64,000 nt of DNA from Giardia muris (Eukaryota; Fornicata; Diplomonadida; Hexamitidae): positions 124,001-188,000 of the forward strand of contig CM016927.1 in assembly GCA_006247105.1 (NCBI GenBank), read 5' to 3'. Of the stretch, positions 9,261-18,280 are shown piece by piece. The notes beneath the pieces are model-generated. The model was not told where the DNA came from, ran no database searches, and was given only the letters and a program-made list of their open reading frames with translations. Position numbers and translations under genes: made by a program. How positions within the stretch are numbered: position 1 is the stretch's first letter; the number at the start of each line of letters is the position of its first letter.

Positions 9261-11618
9261 CTAGCTGAAGCGTCTATATCGAAGCAGGATGTAACTCAGA
9301 ATGAAGCAGACCAGGGTCCAGCCGACAAGGAAGCCGAACGCTAAGAAGAGGGCCCCTGTGAGGGTATAATTTCCCTGACCATAATAGGCGATAGCATCCT
9401 CGTACGTACGGATGGAACAGGCCTCATCGGGGACGTCTCCGCACGTGAAGCTTAGGCCCCAGACCTCGTTGAAGAAGAGGCCCTTAAAGGCGTAGGCGAA
9501 ATATGAGACCCAGGGGAACCAAATGTAGTAGACGGGGATTGTGCTGGCGTTGATGTAGGGCCCTGCAAAGACGATGATAACTGAGACAATAACCATGGTC
9601 AAGACTTGTGCCACTCGGTAATTGGCGAACATGGCGACCCAGACGTGCGAAAAACTAACTGTCGCAAGGAGTGTCATGAAACACAAGCCAATGAAATAGA
9701 ACCAACGCCCGGCACTTTGGGTATTGAAGCCGATCATGAAGTAGACGATGGCCCCATACACGATGACGAAGAAGAGGTAGACAGGGAGATCGACCAGAAT
9801 CATCGCCACGTAAAAGGGGAGAGTACCATAGAGCCCACTTGCATGCTCCCGATGGTATAGTTGTCGGGTATGGAAGAGACGCAAGCCAGACTCTGACGAG
9901 GGGGCGAAGGCTAAGGACGTTTGAATGAAGAATAAGGCTCCCACGCGGTTACTGAGTTCAGCTTGGGTATATCCAAGACGCCAGAACAAACTTCCCGCAA
10001 ATAAAGCGAAGAACGCAAACTCGAAGACGAATGAGACGAAACGCGATGGCTCACGCGTTGATACACGGATGAAGCGTGCTAACAGGTAGTAGAACTGAAC
10101 GGTGTAGGGTCGAGCATACTTCGTCCGATAGTTGAGTGCCTCATACACCTCATCATGTAGGAAGTAGAGGGGATTGATCCCACCCATCTGACGGCGTTCC
10201 ATATAAGCATCTAGACGGCTTTTCTGGACGACATGTCGGAAGTAGCTCTCAGGACCTGACCCATCCACGTTTAAGGAGACGGAAGGGGCTGCAAAGCTAT
10301 ATGGTCTTTGACTTGATGGTGTTATGGTGCTTTTCGAGAGCGAGGGATTCGGCATACTTGTTCCGACGGTCATCAGCTCGCTGCCGTCGATCTCAAAGGT
10401 TTTAAGGATGGACTTCTCCATCGAACAGTTCAAGCGTGGGGTGACCCCGGTTATAGCCGGTATGGGACCCGCTTCAGACGGCGTGTCATTCTCCTCCTCT
10501 TTAGCGGTATCGGCCTTTAAGGAATCCCCCGGCAATAGCGGGTCTTCTTCGCCACCCTCAAGCATGGCTTGCTCCAGGGCGTATTCCTTCACCTCCTTGT
10601 CGACGTCAAAGGTCTCGCTGATCGCACTTAGCAACTCGAGCCGATCCTCGTGACAATGAGGGAACTGCCCGCTATCCGGGCTGACGAGCTCAATCAGGTA
10701 GTCGGCGGGGTTATAGTTTGGGGGCATCTGGTAGCCGATCAAGTTGATGACCTTATTGAAGTGCTCCGTGCGCCCATAGAACATCACACGTCCCTTGGCC
10801 ATGACGATCACTTTATCGAATAAGCCCCACATATAGGAGCTTGGTTGGTGGAGCGTGGCAACCACGGCGATGTTGTTGCACCGGTCCTCCGGCCTTCGGC
10901 TGGGGTTCGGCTCGAGAAAGGTTGAGGCGGACTTACTATAGCGGCTGTCTGCGATGGAGCGAAGCGTTCCGATGACCGCCGTGGCCGTTGAGATATCAAG
11001 CCCACTTGTACACTCATCTAGCAATAGTAGGCGTGGGGAACCGACGATCTCGTTCGCAATGCTCACACGGCGGCGCTCACCACCTGAGAGACCCGTCTTC
11101 ACCGTACTGGCACTGAACCCCTGACCAGCTGCTGCTCCCATTGGTTGGTCTGCCACATGATCTAAACGGACTGTGCGTAGTACCGAATCGACTATCCCCT
11201 TCTTCATTATTCGATCCCCGCGCAGCTTAAGATCTGCAGTGAACTGTAACGCCTCGCGAGCCGTATCCGTCGGATACAGCGTGTCCTCCTGCTGCACGTA
11301 GCCGAGATAGGGTTTGATCCATGGGCCCAAGGGCCTACCTAGGAACCGGATATCACCGCAGTATGTCTGTGTGATGATGCGATGAGCTAAGATATTGATT
11401 AGACTAGTCTTACCAGAACCAGATGGACCGATGATCGCCACGAGCTCTCCTGGATACACGTTCAAGCTGATGTCTCGGAGGATGGGTTTGTATCCAGTGC
11501 GTGAGTCCCAGGTTCTAGGTTGGCGCAGAAGACGATGCTTCCGAAGAGCATGCGCCTTCGCACCAAGTGTCATGGGAACATCGTAGCAGAGGCCCGAGAC
11601 GGATATCGTGGGCTGCAT
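9261..11618 (-). CDS. ABCG-family (White-type) half-transporter
   Basis: A 785-residue protein with the reverse NBD-TMD order typical of ABCG. The nucleotide-binding domain has Walker A GPSGSGKTSL (about residue 63), signature LSGGERRRVSIANE and Walker B LLLLDECTSGLD. A linker of about 120 polar residues follows, then a transmembrane domain with about six hydrophobic helices (about 540-785), including the LFFIQTSLAF and GRWFYFIGLCFMTLLATVSF segments. It probably dimerises to export lipids or xenobiotics at the plasma or vesicle membrane; the substrate is unknown. The ATG at 11618 is preceded by GTAGAAA and diverges from the WD40 gene across 65 bp. Confidence 0.95.
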   Translation of the reverse strand: MQPTISVSGLCYDVPMTLGAKAHALRKHRLLRQPRTWDSRTGYKPILRDISLNVYPGELVAIIGPSGSGKTSLINILAHRIITQTYCGDIRFLGRPLGPWIKPYLGYVQQEDTLYPTDTAREALQFTADLKLRGDRIMKKGIVDSVLRTVRLDHVADQPMGAAAGQGFSASTVKTGLSGGERRRVSIANEIVGSPRLLLLDECTSGLDISTATAVIGTLRSIADSRYSKSASTFLEPNPSRRPEDRCNNIAVVATLHQPSSYMWGLFDKVIVMAKGRVMFYGRTEHFNKVINLIGYQMPPNYNPADYLIELVSPDSGQFPHCHEDRLELLSAISETFDVDKEVKEYALEQAMLEGGEEDPLLPGDSLKADTAKEEENDTPSEAGPIPAITGVTPRLNCSMEKSILKTFEIDGSELMTVGTSMPNPSLSKSTITPSSQRPYSFAAPSVSLNVDGSGPESYFRHVVQKSRLDAYMERRQMGGINPLYFLHDEVYEALNYRTKYARPYTVQFYYLLARFIRVSTREPSRFVSFVFEFAFFALFAGSLFWRLGYTQAELSNRVGALFFIQTSLAFAPSSESGLRLFHTRQLYHREHASGLYGTLPFYVAMILVDLPVYLFFVIVYGAIVYFMIGFNTQSAGRWFYFIGLCFMTLLATVSFSHVWVAMFANYRVAQVLTMVIVSVIIVFAGPYINASTIPVYYIWFPWVSYFAYAFKGLFFNEVWGLSFTCGDVPDEACSIRTYEDAIAYYGQGNYTLTGALFLAFGFLVGWTLVCFILSYILLRYRRFS

Positions 11619-11683
11619 TTTCTACGGGCTATCAACAGTGAATCTTGGCTTTGAAAGGATTAGGGAGATCGGTTGAAAACAAC
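11619..11683. promoter_or_regulatory. divergent promoter, ABCG / WDR18-like
   Basis: A 65-bp gap between divergent ATGs. A-rich patches directly abut both starts (GTAGAAA before ABCG, GAAAACAAC before the WD40 gene). Confidence 0.5.
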
Positions 11684-13180
11684 ATGAGATCCGCCATCGG
11701 GACCTCTCACCAAGGCGGAGTCCTCGCCGTCTGGGACCCCCGCGGCCCGACGGTCTATTGGCAGAGTATGGGAGCGGACGGGGACGCAAACCTGAAGGGT
11801 GTCTTCGCTGAGCGAAGTTGTATTAGTATTCGTTCCATATCAACCCACTTGCACCTGTATGGGTATGATGACCCCGCACCCCTCTTCCGTGCCGTCATTC
11901 CGTTCGAGGCGATGACCGCCCGCTTAGATCAGGACTATCTATATCTGACAAGTACAGATGGTCACCTTGCAATCTGGGCAATAGCGACCGGGCTGCTCCT
12001 AGGTATCGTCCAGCTTCATGCACGTGCCATCACTACTCTGGATTTACGCGACGGTTACCTTCTCACCGGTGGGGATGATGGTACCATCACACTCTGGTCC
12101 GTCCAGAGTATTCTGACCGCCATTTATACGGGGACCGCCCCAATCTCCATCGCGACGAGTTCCGAGCATGCTTTCCCAGTCCTTCGCGCCATCTTCGCCC
12201 CCTTTCAGAGTCATAACATTGGGATCTATAGCGCGTCTCGAAGGCAGCAGTTACGCTTCTGGCGGCTGCATGAGGGCTCCCGCGGCTTCCTTCTCAAGAC
12301 GGTGATGAGCGTGACACTCCCCGCGGAGCCCGTGGCGATTGAGTCAAGTCCTGACGGCAGTTATCTGTATGTCCTCACTGATATCTGTCTTTACGGCGTA
12401 CCGATCGGTGGTCCAGATGTCTCCGAGCGGATATGCTTGGACACCCCAGTCTACACAGAGATCTTCGAACGGCCCTCGACGCTTGGATCTGAAACGTTCA
12501 CTTGCATGGCCACCTGCGCGATGACGCATACGATGTATGTTGGAACGAGCGCGGGGTCTCTAGTTGCGCTTCTTCCAGGGGGCGGGATGCATGTCTATCC
12601 GGGTCGAGATTCCCTCCCTGTCGAGAGCATCTATATCATCCAACGTGACTTTAGAGACACCATCGCTTTGGATGCAGGCTGTCAAAAGCGGCCCTTCCTG
12701 GCCAATCTGTCGAGAACCCCATGTCTTCGTCAGACGGCCACCCTGGCTTGTCTCAAGTCCTCAGTAGGAGAATTGGGATTCGGACAGCTATATAAGGTAC
12801 CGATGGCCGAACAAGCGGGATTAGGGCATGTTTCCGTCCCACTTCCCTTACACAATATTGGTGGCGCACGATGTATGGAGGAAGCCGCAGACGGTTTAGA
12901 GAAGACCACCGCAACCACTCTCAAAGAACCTCCATCGCTTGATTTCGAGCAGGCATGTACGGAAGATTTTCTTCTTGATGAGCTTTCCTCCTTGATAGAG
13001 AAGACAGATAACGCAAGTGGAGCTATGACTCTGAGCCGCAGTGCCGAGTACATGACGACCGTTCAGGCAAACTCCTTGTTACGGGAGAAGGTCGCCCGCT
13101 TGACACGCAAGCTCGCTATCAAACAGCTCAACCAGGAGTTCGACCATGCAGTCGATCCGAATGCTGACCGTATCGAGTGA
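11684..13180 (+). CDS. WD40 protein, WDR18/IPI3-like
   Basis: A 498-residue protein with WD40-like repeats over about residues 1-330 and a short C-terminal helix (SLLREKVARLTRKLAIKQLN). The repeat ATGLLLGIVQLHARAITTLD followed by LLTGGDDGTITLWSVQSILTA closely parallels the corresponding region of WDR18, and a C-terminal coiled coil is also typical of that protein. WDR18/IPI3 is a subunit of the Rix1/PELP1 complex that matures pre-60S ribosomes in the nucleus. The match is from memory of the family pattern; another WD40 protein remains possible. The frame reaches a TTG at 11645, but the ATG at 11684 sits after GAAAACAAC and is preferred. The TGA lies inside an AGTGAAC poly(A)-type signal. Confidence 0.75.
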   Translation: MRSAIGTSHQGGVLAVWDPRGPTVYWQSMGADGDANLKGVFAERSCISIRSISTHLHLYGYDDPAPLFRAVIPFEAMTARLDQDYLYLTSTDGHLAIWAIATGLLLGIVQLHARAITTLDLRDGYLLTGGDDGTITLWSVQSILTAIYTGTAPISIATSSEHAFPVLRAIFAPFQSHNIGIYSASRRQQLRFWRLHEGSRGFLLKTVMSVTLPAEPVAIESSPDGSYLYVLTDICLYGVPIGGPDVSERICLDTPVYTEIFERPSTLGSETFTCMATCAMTHTMYVGTSAGSLVALLPGGGMHVYPGRDSLPVESIYIIQRDFRDTIALDAGCQKRPFLANLSRTPCLRQTATLACLKSSVGELGFGQLYKVPMAEQAGLGHVSVPLPLHNIGGARCMEEAADGLEKTTATTLKEPPSLDFEQACTEDFLLDELSSLIEKTDNASGAMTLSRSAEYMTTVQANSLLREKVARLTRKLAIKQLNQEFDHAVDPNADRIE

Positions 13181-13182
13181 AC
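13176..13182 (+). terminator. AGTGAAC poly(A)-type signal spanning the stop codon
   Basis: The heptamer matches AGTRAAY and contains the TGA stop of the WDR18-like gene. Confidence 0.6.
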
Positions 13183-13207
13183 CGACAGCCCAAAACCGTT
13201 TACAACT

Positions 13208-14242
13208 TTATAGCATGCTCGACGCATAATACGTGGCCCCCATGAGCCCAACGTTGGGGTTCATCATGATGTGGATCGGCGTGGTCTCCGAGAAGCCACG
13301 CATGCGCCCCTTGCAAAGGAAGCCGCGCTTGAACTCGTCAAGGCAAGAGCCCGTGAAGAGGTTGATGTTCTTCGCCAGGATCCCACCGGCGATGAAGAGG
13401 TTCTTCGGACGGAAGACGACGACCATGTCGCTGATGAAAAGCCCATAGTAGTAGAAGAACTTACGGAAGATCTTGAGAGCATAACGATCCCCGGTCTCCG
13501 CGCACTTCGCAAAGAACTCGATATCGATCCTTCCTTCCGTCTCAAGGACATGCTGGCGAATAGCTGGACCAGCGAGACTATGAAGACGCTGCCAATAGAA
13601 GTCGTGGAGGTCGTGAAGACCGAGGCCCGAGACCATGCGCTCGAAACTGACGTGATCGGAATTGTACTTCGCGCGAACGAACCGCATGTATTCGATGTCC
13701 TCGCCCTCAATGGGGGAGAAGGAGATATGGCCACCCTCCGACGGATAGACGTTTCCCTCGACAATGAAGCCCGCACCAAGGCCAGTACCAGCACCAAGGT
13801 ACGCGGTGACACCCTTCTTGGTGCACGGGACAGAATCGGACTTATGAACGACCCCAGACCAATGGTCGAACGTTAAGAAGTCGTCTGGCAAGAGGACGTG
13901 AGTGCTATACCCGACAGCGGCGAAATCGTTAATGAAGCGCACCTTTGGGATCCCAGTCTCATGTGCCACCTCGACCTCTGTAACCTCCCAATCGAGGTTA
14001 GTGACGTATGCCTTACCGTCGTTGACAGGCCCAGGGATCCCAAGGCAACATGCGGACGGCTTCTCCTTATCCCACCCTTCGAGGAACGAGTTGACCAGGT
14101 GCGACAGCGAGTCATAACGGCCGGAGGGAAGGTTCTTCTCGTATACCGGAGAGGCACGATTATTAGCCTTCAGCTGCTCGCTATCATAGATCGCGAGCAG
14201 GGCCTTCGTGCCGCCAATATCACCCGACATGACATAGGGCAT
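13208..14242 (-). CDS. glucokinase, bacterial GLK type
   Basis: A 344-residue protein with GDIGGTKALLAIYD (phosphate 1), CLGIPGPV, FINDFAAVGY with the catalytic Asp, AYLGAGTGLGAGF (phosphate 2) and EGGHISFSP. These are the hallmarks of the bacterial GLK/ROK-like glucokinases rather than animal or yeast hexokinases. It phosphorylates glucose to glucose 6-phosphate for glycolysis. The frame runs open further upstream to 14533, but MPYVMSGDIGG at 14242 directly follows GAAAAAAGTGAA and places the phosphate loop at the expected N-terminal position. Bacterial-type glucokinases are known from diplomonads. Its stop is 27 bp from that of the convergent WD40 gene. Confidence 0.95.
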   Translation of the reverse strand: MPYVMSGDIGGTKALLAIYDSEQLKANNRASPVYEKNLPSGRYDSLSHLVNSFLEGWDKEKPSACCLGIPGPVNDGKAYVTNLDWEVTEVEVAHETGIPKVRFINDFAAVGYSTHVLLPDDFLTFDHWSGVVHKSDSVPCTKKGVTAYLGAGTGLGAGFIVEGNVYPSEGGHISFSPIEGEDIEYMRFVRAKYNSDHVSFERMVSGLGLHDLHDFYWQRLHSLAGPAIRQHVLETEGRIDIEFFAKCAETGDRYALKIFRKFFYYYGLFISDMVVVFRPKNLFIAGGILAKNINLFTGSCLDEFKRGFLCKGRMRGFSETTPIHIMMNPNVGLMGATYYASSML

Positions 14243-14283
14243 TTCACTTTTTTCCTTCTGGAGCGGTCGCACTAGGTCGCCAT

Positions 14284-15177
14284 TTACTGGTCGTTGACTT
14301 CGGTTGACTCGACGGAGAAGGCCACGAGGGGCGCTGCCAGGGGTCGTCTCCGTCGCTTCATGAAAAAGACAGACGCGTTGAGGGCGTTGTAGGCAAGATA
14401 GAGAGCGACCTCTGTGAGCTGGATGGGGAAGGGGGGAGTGGTCTGGAAATAAAGGGTGACCCAGGTGACGTTCCAGACAAGGGAGATGGTCATCGAGAGG
14501 GAGCGAAGGATGAAGAGGGTAGTGACTTGCCAACGTCGAAGGGCGGTGTTCTGGATGGTTTCCTCAAAGCCCTGCTCGTTCATGAGGGCAACAGCGCGGT
14601 CCATTTCCTGGATCTCGCGTCCCTTGCGGAAGAGGATAACAATGAAGACAAGGGAAAGAAAATACGGGATGCAAACGAAGAGTTCTCGTGCGTATAGGAT
14701 GATCTTCTCGACCATGGGAGTGGAGGCACAGAAGTCCGGAGACATGAGACAACCGACATGCACAAGGAAAGTGATGGGGACATAAGCGGTCATTCCCCAT
14801 AGTACAACCTTCCATAACTTCGCGGTGTTATTAATAGTATCCAAGGCACTGACGATGACTAGGGCGACAAGGAAGGCCGGGATGATCTCCTCCACCTCCG
14901 TATAAAGGGCAAGACTTACCAACTCCCAGATCCTTCGAGGTCTATCACCGACAAGTAGTTTCTCCTTGATTAGGTTCACCAGGATCGATTGGGGCATGAA
15001 GAGGACTTGCGCAAGAAGGCTCAAAAGGTAATAGGCATGGACGACCTCTCGGACACGTACCACGTTAAGGGCATCTGTCTGTCTCTTGAAAACTAGGATG
15101 TAAAAGGTCAACGTTAGAATGAGCGAGATGGTATTGGCGGTGACTCTAAGGTATAAGAGAACCGAATTCTTGTCCAT
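14284..15177 (-). CDS. multipass (about seven-TM) membrane protein, family unknown
   Basis: A 297-residue protein with about seven hydrophobic stretches: near residues 8-30, 44-66, 88-110, 122-142, 162-186, 218-240 and 252-270. A basic patch (MKRRRRP) and a short polar tail follow. The topology resembles seven-helix receptors or TMEM145/GPCR-like proteins, but no diagnostic motif was found and no function is assigned. The ATG at 15177 follows CTAGAAA. It lies between glucokinase and an OSCA-type channel on the same strand, with gaps of about 41 bp. Confidence 0.8.
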   Translation of the reverse strand: MDKNSVLLYLRVTANTISLILTLTFYILVFKRQTDALNVVRVREVVHAYYLLSLLAQVLFMPQSILVNLIKEKLLVGDRPRRIWELVSLALYTEVEEIIPAFLVALVIVSALDTINNTAKLWKVVLWGMTAYVPITFLVHVGCLMSPDFCASTPMVEKIILYARELFVCIPYFLSLVFIVILFRKGREIQEMDRAVALMNEQGFEETIQNTALRRWQVTTLFILRSLSMTISLVWNVTWVTLYFQTTPPFPIQLTEVALYLAYNALNASVFFMKRRRRPLAAPLVAFSVESTEVNDQ

Positions 15178-15219
15178 TTTCTAGTTCCTCAGTCAGTCCT
15201 GATTCCTTTTGCACGGGAT

Positions 15220-17619
15220 TCAGACTCCCTTCGGGATACTTACTGCCGAATACTTGATGAAGAGGGAATGGCCCCAGGCGCCTGGAGACCGTTTAGGATG
15301 CTCAACCCCCTCGTAGACGCAACGGCAGTTCCTCCAGACGCTCTCATCGACAGTTAGGATACTATTCCGCTCAAGGGTCATGGTCTTCCATAGCCCCACG
15401 TCCATCGAGTGCTTACTAAACTTCCGATCATGGTGCAACTTGATCGTTATCGATATAATGAGTAGAATGAAGTTGAGACCAGTACAGACGACGCGTACCC
15501 AGCCCGAGAGCAGGAGGTAATAGGCCCCTGTCGCGACGAGCATGAAACTATAGCCAATGAAGAGCGTTGTGAAGACGCTCGGAACCACGTCTATTGAGGG
15601 CGACAGGGAGTACTCCTCCAATGGCGGGTAGACGTATAGGATATTGTAGCGATCCACGGCGGCGATACAGAGGTAAGCAAAGGTGACGACCGGCATGGAG
15701 ATCGGCGCGATAATCCCGAACAACAGGCCAATGCAAATCATATGGGAGCTATATGCAGTTAGCTTGGCATACTTGAACCGCACGGGCATGGGGGTCCGTA
15801 CCTCCTTCCGTTGTAGCCTCAAAACACAAGCAAGAAGGATATCCAATGGTCTGAATAGAGATAACGTACTCAGCATGTAGTACTTCGTCACCGCGTACGT
15901 GAGGAAAGGAAAGACCTGGGAGGGCATGTTCTGGCCGATCTGCTTAAGGATCTCCTGCAACGAGTAGTCTAGGAGGAGGGAGATGTCCAGGAGCCCCGTC
16001 TCAGATAGGATCGAAGGAGTCACTAGCTGAATCAGCCCTTGGATCAGCACGAGCATCCAGAAGAGGGTGTAGTATTCTATGACCCGCCGGGTGACAATCG
16101 ACAGCGGCCTTGCGATGAGAACCAATCCTGAAGTGATGACAGGGAGCAATGAGTTGAAGACGATCGATACCAGTGTGGGCAAGAAGACCACCACGTAGCT
16201 GGTTATCTTATAACAGAGGTAACACGTGGCCTTCCCCATCGAGGCGCGAGTCTCCTCGCTTAGACTCGGAGTCTCCTTGCACCCGATCCACATGCATGGC
16301 GTATACAGCCGCTGGAACCACTGACTTGCGTGCCTGACTATGTAATTGTTCAGAAACGTGCTCGGTAGGAAGTAAAACGTGGCGTACGCTAGGACCGTAA
16401 GGCAGAAGATGACGGCCAAGCAGGAACGCCGAGTATCACTAAGACAGATATTTCGCCACAATAATTGGTTCGGGTCAATCGGGATGACTCTCGGCTTAGC
16501 CCTATTCGAAGAAAATATCAATTGGGACGCCATCTGCGCCGCCCTCGTCGTCCTCAAGGTAATGAGGGCAGAACTGAAGGGAGTCCTGATGGGAACCGTG
16601 TCCTGCTCTAGAATCGTCTCGGAGCCAATCAACGGCATCGTGGCGCGCAAGCACTGATAGTCGCTGAAATCCGGGTACGTGATGGCCTCAACCTCTCGTT
16701 GGAACTGGTCTGACGCCACGCGTGTACCCGTTATTGCCAGTTCTATTCGCTGTCGTATTTGATCAGTCTTATGTAGGAGAGCAATCACCTGGCTCTTAGT
16801 ATGTCGGAGCTTAACAGTTTCCCGTACCAAAAAGGCAGAATAGAACATCCTTTGAAAGGCTGCTAGCCTTCCTACTCCTTGGATACGCTCCTTACGCATC
16901 TGATGGTACTGTATGCGGCAGACCAGCCTTTGGCAGGCCAAGAGCCTTTCCTTGTACTTCTTTCTGGTACAATCATGCAAATAGCCCTCACGGACGGCAT
17001 TGATCGCCGTCCCAGATAGGGGAATGATCGTCTCGACATTGTCTCCATAGATGTCGCCGCAGGCGACTCTAAGAGCGTTCCTATCGCAGAGGTCCTTGGG
17101 CAGGTTCAACAACAACAGGTGTCTGGTCCCCCCATAAGAATGCTTGACGTGGGTGTAGAAAGCGTTGAAGCGCGTGTAGTAGAATAAAACGATGTAGCTA
17201 TATAGGCACGTTACAGTTGTTGGGAATAGATATGCCATGCTATTGGGCTCGATGTGCGAAATGGTGATGGAGACCCAGCCGTCAACCCTCTCGCTTTGCG
17301 ACGTTCCTCTGGAGTAGACCGGGATGAGGACCAATAAGTTCAAGCCCGACAGGGTAAGCAGACAAGTGAGCAACACTGTCTGATGTAACACGTACAGTAA
17401 GACCAAATCCCCTTTTCTCCCGAACTCATCCAAGGGCCGCAGGAAGACGTCAATAAACCAGGGGAAGCGCCCCAGCGTCTTCTGCCGGTGCCGATACGGC
17501 TGGAAGAAGGTCGGAAGGAGCCCTCGAACCCCCGTGAAGACGATGAGTCCGAGCGTCGCTACGGCCCCCGTCGCAAGCAGGGACGACCCGAACGAGTTCC
17601 CGTACACCCCCGTCAGCAT
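15220..17619 (-). CDS. OSCA/TMEM63 (CSC1-like) membrane channel
   Basis: A 799-residue protein with the CSC1/OSCA layout. An N-terminal TM is followed by RFPWFIDVFLRPL, two more TMs, a cytosolic domain with the YTHVKHSYGGTRHLLLLNLP pattern, and then the conserved C-terminal pore module with WRNI, LPTLVSIVFNSLLPVI and a YAVTKYYMLST segment. Members are mechanically or osmotically gated cation channels, or lipid scramblases, in the plasma or endomembranes; which applies here is unknown. A second, longer member lies at 33754-36771 and shares the FPWFIDVFLRPLDEFGRKGD/WNIWFVDVLIEPIAIYARCG region. The ATG is at 17619, 82 bp from the divergent centrin start. Confidence 0.88.
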   Translation of the reverse strand: MLTGVYGNSFGSSLLATGAVATLGLIVFTGVRGLLPTFFQPYRHRQKTLGRFPWFIDVFLRPLDEFGRKGDLVLLYVLHQTVLLTCLLTLSGLNLLVLIPVYSRGTSQSERVDGWVSITISHIEPNSMAYLFPTTVTCLYSYIVLFYYTRFNAFYTHVKHSYGGTRHLLLLNLPKDLCDRNALRVACGDIYGDNVETIIPLSGTAINAVREGYLHDCTRKKYKERLLACQRLVCRIQYHQMRKERIQGVGRLAAFQRMFYSAFLVRETVKLRHTKSQVIALLHKTDQIRQRIELAITGTRVASDQFQREVEAITYPDFSDYQCLRATMPLIGSETILEQDTVPIRTPFSSALITLRTTRAAQMASQLIFSSNRAKPRVIPIDPNQLLWRNICLSDTRRSCLAVIFCLTVLAYATFYFLPSTFLNNYIVRHASQWFQRLYTPCMWIGCKETPSLSEETRASMGKATCYLCYKITSYVVVFLPTLVSIVFNSLLPVITSGLVLIARPLSIVTRRVIEYYTLFWMLVLIQGLIQLVTPSILSETGLLDISLLLDYSLQEILKQIGQNMPSQVFPFLTYAVTKYYMLSTLSLFRPLDILLACVLRLQRKEVRTPMPVRFKYAKLTAYSSHMICIGLLFGIIAPISMPVVTFAYLCIAAVDRYNILYVYPPLEEYSLSPSIDVVPSVFTTLFIGYSFMLVATGAYYLLLSGWVRVVCTGLNFILLIISITIKLHHDRKFSKHSMDVGLWKTMTLERNSILTVDESVWRNCRCVYEGVEHPKRSPGAWGHSLFIKYSAVSIPKGV

Positions 17620-17701
17620 CTCTTTTCTTCTTCGTGGCTGTAGAGCTACCGAACCTTCTACTTCGACTAAAAAGAACTAAATTCCAAAAAAAGAAAGGGG
17701 G
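17620..17701. promoter_or_regulatory. divergent promoter, OSCA-type channel / centrin
   Basis: An 82-bp gap rich in A/T on the centrin side. CTAAATTCCAAAAAAAGAAA precedes the centrin ATG by 5 bp, and AGAAGAAAAGAG precedes the channel ATG. Confidence 0.55.
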
Positions 17702-18232
17702 ATGAGTCGGATCGGTACCTCAGCAGCAAGGCCCAGCTCGGGGATCGCCACCGCCCGGCCACGCCGCAAGACGCGCAGTGAGGTGTCCGAGGAGATGCGT
17801 CATGAGATCCGGGAGGCATTCGACCTCTTCGACGCCGATCGCAGTGGGAAGATCGACTTCCACGAGTTGAAGGTCGCCATGCGCGCCCTCGGGTTCGATG
17901 TCAAGCGTGAGGAGATCCAGCGCATCATAACCGAATACGATCGAGATCAGACTGGAGAGATCAACTTCCAGGACTTCGAGGAGGTTATGATCGAGAAGAT
18001 TAGCAACCGCGATCCGACGGAGGAGATCATTAAGGCCTTCCGCCTATTCGACGACGACAACACGGGCCGAATCTCTCTGAAGAACCTTCGCCGCGTCGCG
18101 AAGGAACTGTCGGAGAACATCTCTGACGAGGAGCTCATGGCGATGATACAGGAGTTCGACCGCGACGGGGATGGGGAGATCGACGAAGAGGACTTCATCG
18201 CCATTCTGAAGTCGACGAGTGCCTTCGCGTGA
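17702..18232 (+). CDS. centrin
   Basis: A 176-residue protein with a basic N-terminal tail and four EF hands: [36 protein letters not shown] and [12 protein letters not shown]. Loops 1, 2 and 4 have canonical Asp/Glu ligands. Loop 3 has Asn at its last position and may bind calcium weakly. The [15 protein letters not shown] and [16 protein letters not shown] segments are strongly centrin-like. It is a component of basal bodies and, in diplomonads, of the spindle poles and flagellar apparatus, where it binds calcium and contracts or scaffolds. The ATG at 17702 is preceded by an A-rich tract. Confidence 0.97.
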   Translation: MSRIGTSAARPSSGIATARPRRKTRSEVSEEMRHEIREAFDLFDADRSGKIDFHELKVAMRALGFDVKREEIQRIITEYDRDQTGEINFQDFEEVMIEKISNRDPTEEIIKAFRLFDDDNTGRISLKNLRRVAKELSENISDEELMAMIQEFDRDGDGEIDEEDFIAILKSTSAFA

Positions 18233-18280
18233 TCGCCTGGGCGCATGCCTGAGCAGACGTAAACTCACGGGAAAATTCTG

